From: Lachnospiraceae bacterium
GTDB taxonomy: Bacteria > Bacillota > Clostridia > Lachnospirales > Lachnospiraceae
Direction of reading: 5' to 3'
Length of the DNA stretch: 54,700 nt
NCBI GenBank assembly: GCA_011959925.1
Contig: BLMD01000280.1
Location: forward strand, 1 to 54,700
The translations under genes were made by a program, and so were the position numbers. Shown here piece by piece: positions 48,139-54,700 of the stretch; position 1 is the first letter of the stretch; every line of letters begins with the position of its first letter. The notes beneath the pieces are model-generated. The model was not told where the DNA came from, did not search any database, and saw only the letters and a program-made list of their open reading frames with translations.

Positions 48139-50229
48139 ATGACAGACAAGCATGGCAATTTATCCATTCACAGCGACAATATTTTTCCGGTCATCAAAAA
48201 ATGGCTCTATTCCGACCACGATATTTTCTATCGTGAATTAATCTCAAACGGCTGTGACGCAATCACAAAATTAAAAAAATTGGACATGATGGGCGAATAT
48301 GAGCTTCCGGCAGATTACAAACCTCAAATCGAAATTACAGCGGATCCGGATGCTAAAACGCTCACGTTTACCGACAACGGACTTGGAATGACGGCGGATG
48401 AAGTGGAAGAATATATCAATCAAATCGCTTTTTCCGGCGCCAACGACTTTTTGGAAAAATACAAGGACAAGGCAAACGACGACCAGATCATCGGTCATTT
48501 CGGTCTTGGATTTTATTCTGCATTTATGGTTGCAGACGAAGTTCACATTGATACCCTCTCTTACCAAAGCGGCGCATCTGCCGTTCACTGGGAATGTGAC
48601 GGCGGCACGGAATTTTCCATGAAAGACGGCATCAAAGAAAGCGTAGGAACGACGATCACGCTGTTTTTAAACGAAGACTGCCTAGAATTTGCAAACGAAT
48701 ACCGTGCAAGAGAAGTCATTGAAAAATACTGTTCGTTTATGCCGATCGAAATCTTTTTAAAGAAAGCAAATGCCGAAACAGAATACGAAACGATCGATCC
48801 GGCGGACAAGAGGGATTCGGATACCGTTGTGGAAACAATTGTAGAAGAAGCCAAAACAGAAGAAAAAGAAAATGAAAACGGTGAAAAAGAGATCGTAGAA
48901 GTTTCCCCGCGGACGGAAAAATTAAAGATCGTAAAACGTCCGGTTCCGTTAAACGATACGGCTCCTCTCTGGGCAAAAACGCCGAAAGACTGCACGGACG
49001 AAGAATACAAATCATTTTACCGCAAAGTATTTATGGATTATAAGGAACCTTTGTTCTGGATTCATTTGAATATGGACTATCCGTTTAATTTAAAAGGCAT
49101 TCTGTATTTCCCGAAAATCAATACGGAATACGATTCCATTGAAGGAACCATTAAACTGTACAACAATCAGGTATTCGTGGCAGACAATATCAAAGAAGTC
49201 ATTCCGGAATTTCTAATGCTGTTAAAAGGCGTGATCGACTGCCCTGACCTGCCGCTGAACGTATCGAGAAGCGCACTGCAAAACGACGGCTTCGTAAAGA
49301 AAATTTCCGATTATATCACGAAAAAAGTCGCGGACAAATTAATCGGCATGTGCAAGACCGAAAAAGAATCCTATGAAAAATATTGGGACGATATCAGCCC
49401 GTTTATCAAATTCGGCTGCTTAAAAGACGAAAAATTCTGCGATAAGATCAACGATTATATCTTATTTAAAGATATCAACGATAAATACCTGACTCTTCCG
49501 GAGTGGATGAAACCCGTAGAAGAAGAAAAGAAAGAAGAAGCAGCAGAAACAGCAGAATCTGCGGAAACGAATGATGATACTAACGCGGAGGAAGATACCG
49601 ATGAAAAAGAACCGAAAGACAACCGCAGCATTATCTACTATGTAACAGACAAAAATCAGCAGGGACAGTATATCCGGATGTTCAAAGAACAGGGCATGAA
49701 CGCCGTAGTCTTAGACCACAACATCGACACCTCCTTTATTTCCCAGCTGGAACGTCGCAACGAAGCATATAAATTTATGCGCATCGATGCCGATTTAACC
49801 CAAACCTTAAAAGAAGAAGTTTCCGAAGAAGAATTAAAAGCCGCTGCAGATACGCTTACCGAAATCTTCCACAAAGCGCTAAATAACGATAAACTGACGG
49901 TAAAAGCCGAAAAATTAAAGGATTCCGGCATCGCTTCTGTCATCACGCTTTCCGAAGAAGGACGGCGTATGCAGGATATGATGAAAATGTACTCGATGGG
50001 CGGTATGGGCATGGACGCTTCCATGTTCGGTGCCGACCAGACCCTGACGCTTAATATCAATCACGAACTTGTAACATATATCCTGAACAACAAAGAATCC
50101 GAATATATCAGCGACTTCTGCGAACAGCTCTATGACCTTGCCATGTTGGGCAACCAGCCGCTCTCTCCGGACGCCATGGCAAAATTCATCGCAAGAAGCA
50201 ATAAGATCATGATGTGTTTAACAAAATAA
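48139..50229 (+). CDS. htpG: Molecular chaperone HtpG (Hsp90)
   Basis: A 696-residue ATP-dependent chaperone. The GHKL ATPase part has REDLISN-type motif as RELISNGCDAITKLKKL (catalytic Glu and Asn), DNGLGMT, and HFGLGFYSAFMV. A charged linker rich in Glu/Lys separates the N and middle domains (about 230-250). A second acidic insert lies near 465-495 (EEKKEEAAETAESAETNDD). The C-terminal dimerization part follows, with a Met-rich stretch (MMKMYSMGGMGMDASMFG). Length is above E. coli (624) because of these inserts. Start ATG after AAAAAGGAGTGTTTTCCT. Confidence 0.97.
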   Translation: MTDKHGNLSIHSDNIFPVIKKWLYSDHDIFYRELISNGCDAITKLKKLDMMGEYELPADYKPQIEITADPDAKTLTFTDNGLGMTADEVEEYINQIAFSGANDFLEKYKDKANDDQIIGHFGLGFYSAFMVADEVHIDTLSYQSGASAVHWECDGGTEFSMKDGIKESVGTTITLFLNEDCLEFANEYRAREVIEKYCSFMPIEIFLKKANAETEYETIDPADKRDSDTVVETIVEEAKTEEKENENGEKEIVEVSPRTEKLKIVKRPVPLNDTAPLWAKTPKDCTDEEYKSFYRKVFMDYKEPLFWIHLNMDYPFNLKGILYFPKINTEYDSIEGTIKLYNNQVFVADNIKEVIPEFLMLLKGVIDCPDLPLNVSRSALQNDGFVKKISDYITKKVADKLIGMCKTEKESYEKYWDDISPFIKFGCLKDEKFCDKINDYILFKDINDKYLTLPEWMKPVEEEKKEEAAETAESAETNDDTNAEEDTDEKEPKDNRSIIYYVTDKNQQGQYIRMFKEQGMNAVVLDHNIDTSFISQLERRNEAYKFMRIDADLTQTLKEEVSEEELKAAADTLTEIFHKALNNDKLTVKAEKLKDSGIASVITLSEEGRRMQDMMKMYSMGGMGMDASMFGADQTLTLNINHELVTYILNNKESEYISDFCEQLYDLAMLGNQPLSPDAMAKFIARSNKIMMCLTK

Positions 50230-50271
50230 TTTCTGCAGAAACATCGCTGTTTTTTGCACAGAGATTTTTCT

Positions 50272-50303
50272 TAAGAGGGCTGTCCGATCGGAGGGCCCTC
50301 TTA
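50272..50303. terminator. Terminator hairpin after htpG
   Basis: TAAGAGGGC at 50272-50280 pairs with GCCCTCTTA at 50295-50303 over 14 bases. It lies between the convergent htpG and sulfotransferase-like genes. Confidence 0.75.
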
Positions 50304-50356
50304 GAAACTTTTCGATACACCATGCAAAAGACCTGTTTTATATTTGGATGGCACTT

Positions 50357-51484
50357 TTATTCCTGCAGCTTTATTTCTCCTAACCTGCACAATATCATCC
50401 CAAACCGATGCCTTAGTTTTCCGAAAAACGTCTTCTTCCATGCATTTTTCAAATCCTCGTTCTCCTTGTGCAGCATCGCAACTGCAACACCAATAAAACA
50501 AATCAAATCATCCAGCATATAAGGATTGGTTTTCTCCCATTTCGGCATATCCTCGATCGCATAGTCAAAGAGTTCCGTTCCCGTTTCATGCAGATATTCT
50601 TCTACGATTTTCTCGTTGCCGGCACGGTGTGCTTCTAGAAATTTTGATATTTCATCCTTAGAGAGCATGGCACAGGGATAACGTTTTTTTGAAACCTCCG
50701 AACATTCCTCTAAAAGTTTCAGAAAATACTTCTGCTGCTTCTCATCCTGCATCAGAGATAGACTATTTAAGATTCGTTTTATCTCATGCGTATTCCCGTA
50801 CAACCCTATATTGCGTATTTCCTGCGCCACCGTATATTCCTCCGTCAACTCCAGCCCAAACACCGAAAGAAAGTCCGAATAGATACTGCCGCCCTGAAAT
50901 GTTTCTCTGTCATAACGCCGTACCGTAATGCATTCCTTGCCGATCACAGAAGCCATCCGCTCTAATTTCCAATAGTAATCCAGACGGAGCCTGCCTTTCC
51001 TCTTTCCTATATATACGTCAAATGGTTCTTCCAGCCTATGCTTTTTCACCTGTTGATTCCAATGCGACAGATAATATTTATCCTGCCGTCTCAAATATAC
51101 AATCGCATGGAGTGAAAATCCGTTTTCTTTTGCCTCCTGTTCCAGCACATTCCAAAAATCTTTCTTTTCACTGTCCATTGCTCTCCAAATGCTCTCATCG
51201 GAAACTATAATATCGTTATACGTCTCAAACAGCCTCTTTACGATTTCCATTCCTTTCCGAAAATTAATCTCTTCCTGTTTTCTATCCCGAACCCCGTTTT
51301 CGTCAAACAAATGTGCCCACAAAAACCGCCCGTTATGAGCATCGGAATTTTCCGGATAACGAAACGGGAAAATGGGATAGCAAAAACCTTTTTCTGCCAG
51401 AATCTTTGCATTTTCTTTACAAAAATGCTGAATCGCAGTCGTTGCAGTTTTTGGTGTCCCAATATGAACATGCAGTGTTTTCAT
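50357..51484 (-). CDS. Sulfotransferase-like P-loop protein
   Basis: A 375-residue protein starting at the ATG at 51484 (MKTLHVHIGTPKTATTAIQH) after GAGGAG. HIGTPKTATT is the PAPS 5'-phosphosulfate-binding loop of sulfotransferases. A later stretch with IVYLRRQDKYYLSHWNQQ holds the usual Arg and Ser for the 3'-phosphate. The C-terminus is basic and amphipathic (KKTFFGKLRHRFGMILCRLG). It could sulfate a cell-surface glycan or exported molecule. No glycan genes adjoin it, and no PAPS synthesis genes are in the window, so the substrate is unknown. Confidence 0.75.
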   Translation of the reverse strand: MKTLHVHIGTPKTATTAIQHFCKENAKILAEKGFCYPIFPFRYPENSDAHNGRFLWAHLFDENGVRDRKQEEINFRKGMEIVKRLFETYNDIIVSDESIWRAMDSEKKDFWNVLEQEAKENGFSLHAIVYLRRQDKYYLSHWNQQVKKHRLEEPFDVYIGKRKGRLRLDYYWKLERMASVIGKECITVRRYDRETFQGGSIYSDFLSVFGLELTEEYTVAQEIRNIGLYGNTHEIKRILNSLSLMQDEKQQKYFLKLLEECSEVSKKRYPCAMLSKDEISKFLEAHRAGNEKIVEEYLHETGTELFDYAIEDMPKWEKTNPYMLDDLICFIGVAVAMLHKENEDLKNAWKKTFFGKLRHRFGMILCRLGEIKLQE

Positions 51485-51613
51485 TCTTGTATTACTCCTC
51501 GCCTTGGTATCATCCAGCATTTTTTCTGCAGAAAATCTGTGATATCCAATATATTAGAAATTGAATATTAAAGCTGTGTTAAAGATTTTTATAAATATTC
51601 GCTGTAACATAGA

Positions 51614-51645
51614 AAAAGGCAGAAATTTTTCATTCTCTGCCTTTT
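51614..51645 (-). terminator. Terminator of rmuC
   Basis: AAAAGGCAGA at 51614-51623 pairs with TCTGCCTTTT at 51636-51645; on the minus strand the right arm ends in five T. It lies 33 bases after the rmuC stop and before the sulfotransferase-like gene. Confidence 0.85.
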
Positions 51646-51677
51646 CTCTCAATATTCAGTTGCAGCCATTATATCGT

Positions 51678-52916
51678 TTATTCCATGTCTTCTACAATTC
51701 CTAACATCTTAGAAGCATCTGCCTCATCCATAATTTCCACTTTGGAAAGCTTTTTCTGTATCATTTCATTTCTGCTCTGCAAATCATCCGCAGCGGATTG
51801 CGCCTCATGAAGCTTTTTCTGTGTTTTGGAGATTAGCTGTCCGAACTTCTCGTATTGCGCTTTTACGGCGCTTAAAGTCTTAAGTATCTCTTTTGAATTT
51901 TTATTCACAGTCAAATACCGAAAGCCAATTGATAGACTGTTTAACAATGCCACAAGTGTTGTGGGACCAGATATAACAATCTTACACTCATTTTGGCACC
52001 ACTCCGTCAAACCGGCAATACGTATTACTTCTGCATATAATCCTTCTGTCGGAAGAAACAGGATAGCAAAATCTGTTGTGTTTGGAGGGTCTATGTACTT
52101 ATCTCTGATCGTTCTCGCCTCCGACTTAATCCTTTGCTCCAATTCCTTAGTTGCCTGCTTTAACCCATCCGAATCCGCTTGATTAGAAGCATCTGCTATC
52201 TTATTGTAAATATCAGCCGGAAACTTTGAATCAATAGGAAGATAAATGAATCCGTTTCTATCTTCCTTATCAGGTATCCTAATGGCAAATTCAACTCTGT
52301 CTGATGACTTTTTCTTTGTTGCTATATTTTCTTCATATTGTGAAGAATCCATAATATCCATCAAAATATTTTTTAGTTGAATTTCTCCAAAAATACCTCT
52401 GGTCTTTACATTTGAAAGTGTTTTCTGCAAATCTGATACACCGGAAGAAAGTGACTGCAATTCCCCAAGACTTTTATATAAAGTTGAAAGTTGGTCGCCA
52501 ATCTGCCTAAAACTGGAATCAAGCCTTTCATTTAACGATTTATCTAGTTTTTCATTTACATTGTGCTGAATATCATTCAGCCGCCTATCATTTGCATTTT
52601 GTATTTCTTGCAATGCCTGAATCATTGTTTCCTGCATCCTGCTTTGTGCATCAGAATTATGTTTAAGCAATTCCATACCCATTTTGTGAAGCGAATCTTT
52701 TAATGCGGATGACAGACTTAATGATGATTCACTTTGAATTTTTTGTTGTTGAATCATTATTTCGCGAATTACCTGATTTTCTGACTGCATTTTTTCATAG
52801 AACTCTTTGGCAATTCCGTTTGAATTGGATTGCCTTAAAACCCTCGACACCAAGAATAAAACAAAAAACAACAACGCAACAGCTGCCATCAATAATAAAA
52901 TTATCAATATTTCCAT
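51678..52916 (-). CDS. rmuC: RmuC family DNA recombination protein
   Basis: A 412-residue protein. A single N-terminal membrane helix (LIILLLMAAVALLFFVLFLV) is followed by a long coiled coil (residues about 30-165) and then the RmuC nuclease-like domain (GIFGEIQLKNILMDIMDSSQ, IDSKFPADIYNKIADA, TDFAILFLPTEGLYAEVIRI, ISGPTTLVALLNSLSIGFRY). A second coiled coil ends it. RmuC is thought to restrict recombination between inverted repeats; the membrane-anchored coil with a PD-(D/E)XK-like domain is known in the family. Start at 52916 with AGGAAAGGCAGGAAGATT. Confidence 0.95.
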   Translation of the reverse strand: MEILIILLLMAAVALLFFVLFLVSRVLRQSNSNGIAKEFYEKMQSENQVIREIMIQQQKIQSESSLSLSSALKDSLHKMGMELLKHNSDAQSRMQETMIQALQEIQNANDRRLNDIQHNVNEKLDKSLNERLDSSFRQIGDQLSTLYKSLGELQSLSSGVSDLQKTLSNVKTRGIFGEIQLKNILMDIMDSSQYEENIATKKKSSDRVEFAIRIPDKEDRNGFIYLPIDSKFPADIYNKIADASNQADSDGLKQATKELEQRIKSEARTIRDKYIDPPNTTDFAILFLPTEGLYAEVIRIAGLTEWCQNECKIVISGPTTLVALLNSLSIGFRYLTVNKNSKEILKTLSAVKAQYEKFGQLISKTQKKLHEAQSAADDLQSRNEMIQKKLSKVEIMDEADASKMLGIVEDME

Positions 52917-53032
52917 AATCTTCCTGCCTTTCCTAATACCTACACTATATCAGATATTGACAAAAAGAGGAAGAAAAAGAGCAGTATTTCATGTTTGAAA
53001 ACCTCTTCCGGCGGTCATTTTTATATTAATGC

Positions 53033-53060
53033 TTGCGAAATCAAAAAAATATGATAAAAT
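53033..53060 (+). promoter_or_regulatory. Promoter of typA
   Basis: TTGCGA at 53033-53038 and TAAAAT at 53055-53060 are 16 bases apart. They lie 56 bases upstream of the typA start and follow the divergent rmuC gene. Confidence 0.6.
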
Positions 53061-53115
53061 AAATAGCCGGGCATATACGCCTTATGTTGAAACAGCAGAA
53101 AGAAGGATAAAACCA

Positions 53116-54700
53116 ATGAATATGAAAAGAGAAGACGTCCGCAATATCGCCATTATCGCCCATGTCGACCATGGCAAGACAACCCTTGTAGACGAGCTTT
53201 TAAAACAAAGCGGCGTGTTTCGTGAAAATCAGGAAATCAAAGAACGCGTCATGGACTCCAACGATATCGAACGGGAACGCGGGATTACGATTCTTTCCAA
53301 GAATACCGCCGTGTTTTACAAAAATACGAAGATCAACATTATCGACACACCGGGACACGCGGATTTTGGAGGCGAAGTCGAACGCGTCTTAAAAATGGTA
53401 AACGGCGTCATCCTCGTAGTAGACGCTTTTGAAGGCGTTATGCCGCAGACCAAATTTGTACTGATGAAAGCACTTTCCCTCAACCTTCCGGTAATTGTCT
53501 GCGTCAATAAAATCGACCGCCCGGAAGCAAGACCGGATGAAGTCATCGACGAAGTGCTGGAATTATTTATGGATTTAGACGCTACGGACGAGCAGCTGGA
53601 CTGCCCGTTTATTTTCACATCTGCCAGAAACGGCTGTGCCATGAAAGATTTACAGCATCCCAAAGAAGATATGACGGATTTATTTGATACGATTTTAAAC
53701 GATATTCCGGCACCTCAGGGAGATCCGGATGCCGGTACGCAGGTTTTAATCAGCACGATCGACTATAACGAATATGTCGGACGCATCGGCGTCGGCAAAG
53801 TAGACAACGGCTGTCTGAAAGTCAATCAGGACGCGCTCCTTTTAAACCACCACGAACCTGAAAAGCAGCAGAAAATAAGAATCAGCAAATTATATGAATT
53901 TGACGGACTGAATAAAATAGAAGTCACAGAAGCAAACGTCGGTTCCATCGTGGCTATATCGGGAATTTCCGATCTTCATATCGGAGATACCATCTGCTCT
54001 GTGGATCAGCCTTCTGCCATTCCTTTTCAGAAAATATCCGAACCGACGCTGTCCATGAATTTTATTGTCAACGACAGCCCGTTTGCCGGAACGGACGGAA
54101 AATACGTCACGTCCCGCCATATCCGCGACAGGCTCTTTCGGGAACTGAATACGGATGTCAGTCTGCGCGTAGAGGAAACGGACAGTCCCGACAGCTATAA
54201 AGTATCGGGACGCGGAGAACTTCATCTGTCTGTCCTGATCGAAAACATGCGGCGGGAGGGTTATGAATTTGCCGTCAGCAAAGCGGAAGTCCTCTACCAT
54301 ACAAATGAAGCCGGCCAAAAGACAGAACCGATGGAGCTTGCCTATATCGACGTTCCGGACGATTTTACGGGAGCCGTTATCTCCAAATTGAGTACACGCA
54401 AAGGAAACCTCCTAAATATGAAGAGTATCAGCGGAGGGTATACAAGACTCGAATTCCGTATCCCTTCCAGAGGTTTGATCGGCTACCGCGGAGAATTTTT
54501 AACCGATACCAAGGGAAACGGCATTATCAATACGATCTTTGACGGCTACGATCCTTACTGCGGAGACATCGCCTATCGAAAGTCAGGCTCTCTGATTGCA
54601 TTTGAAACAGGAGAATCCGTCACCTATGGGCTGTTTGCGGCACAGGACCGCGGAACCTTATTTATCGGACCGGGAGAAAAAGTCTATTCCGGTATGATCA
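53116..54700 (+). CDS. typA: Ribosome-associated GTPase TypA/BipA (3' end outside window)
   Basis: The frame opens at ATG 53116 after AAGGATAAAACCA and stays open to the window end (528 codons seen; the family has about 605-615). G1 is AHVDHGKTTLVDELL, switch I RERGITILSKN, G3 DTPGHADFGGEVER, G4 NKIDRPEA and G5 in TSARNG. Domain II and EF-G-like domains follow, with the TypA-specific C-terminal beginning (RLEFRIPSRGLIGYRGEFLT). It is a translational GTPase involved in 50S assembly at low temperature and stress. Absence of a stop is because the window ends. Confidence 0.97.
   Translation, partial: MNMKREDVRNIAIIAHVDHGKTTLVDELLKQSGVFRENQEIKERVMDSNDIERERGITILSKNTAVFYKNTKINIIDTPGHADFGGEVERVLKMVNGVILVVDAFEGVMPQTKFVLMKALSLNLPVIVCVNKIDRPEARPDEVIDEVLELFMDLDATDEQLDCPFIFTSARNGCAMKDLQHPKEDMTDLFDTILNDIPAPQGDPDAGTQVLISTIDYNEYVGRIGVGKVDNGCLKVNQDALLLNHHEPEKQQKIRISKLYEFDGLNKIEVTEANVGSIVAISGISDLHIGDTICSVDQPSAIPFQKISEPTLSMNFIVNDSPFAGTDGKYVTSRHIRDRLFRELNTDVSLRVEETDSPDSYKVSGRGELHLSVLIENMRREGYEFAVSKAEVLYHTNEAGQKTEPMELAYIDVPDDFTGAVISKLSTRKGNLLNMKSISGGYTRLEFRIPSRGLIGYRGEFLTDTKGNGIINTIFDGYDPYCGDIAYRKSGSLIAFETGESVTYGLFAAQDRGTLFIGPGEKVYSGMI

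Noticed and set aside
53316-53663. Minus-strand ORF inside typA
   Set aside because: Antisense of the GTPase domain; the plus strand has all G motifs.
53890-54318. Second minus-strand ORF inside typA
   Set aside because: Antisense of conserved translational GTPase domains.

Overview
The window looks like a chromosomal segment of a gut-type Lachnospiraceae (anaerobic Clostridia). The signs are a bile-salt-hydrolase-type gene, an indolepyruvate:ferredoxin oxidoreductase with an aryl-CoA ligase, a secreted GH84 hexosaminidase with BspA-type and InlB-type repeats, a CIRCE-controlled htpG, and debris of Firmicutes conjugative and mobilizable elements. This is inferred from gene families only; there is no rRNA to place it. 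I saw no rRNA, convincing tRNA or CRISPR array.

Left flank (1-3.5 kb): a LytTR regulator, a choloylglycine hydrolase and a MATE exporter, with two odd small ORFs beside them. One of these carries a tandem 15-residue repeat containing YHGPAEWQ.

Accessory graveyard (about 3.6-25.3 kb): at least three layers of decayed mobile DNA. It holds a DUF6017 tail, an HTH-ABC ATPase fusion with an FtsX permease, truncated XRE regulators, a deleted histidine kinase, a frameshifted hicB and an amber-interrupted gene. A TetR/MFS pair with shared operators and a Cdd1-like protein sit among them. An AraC-ClpP pair lies between one dead and one intact tnpV. A two-component system with a MacB/FtsX-type ABC exporter follows, its response regulator carrying a 1-nt frameshift. 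Its neighbour is a tyrosine integrase gene cut in two by a 4.9-kb element. The two integrase pieces rejoin exactly in frame across a shared GGCAC. The inserted element carries a serine-recombinase remnant, a GntR/ABC operon with a perfect consensus promoter, KTR and DUF6440 small proteins, and decayed replication and mobilization genes.

Core-like right part (25.6-54.7 kb): an amidohydrolase; a divergent AraC/MATE pair; paaK-iorB-iorA for oxidation of aromatic 2-oxo acids to acyl-CoA and acid; rtcB divergent from two WYL regulators; an iron alcohol dehydrogenase; a PepSY lipoprotein; a nicotinamidase-like hydrolase; the 1428-residue GH84 enzyme; deoB behind a large unrecognised zinc-ribbon protein; htpG; a sulfotransferase-like protein; rmuC; and the first 528 codons of typA/bipA, which runs off the window.

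Best leads: the reconstructable nested insertion in the integrase; the orphan ClpP with a translationally coupled AraC activator on a transposon-like segment; the rtcB-WYL-WYL locus; the YHGPAEWQ repeat peptide; and the 916-residue unknown protein.
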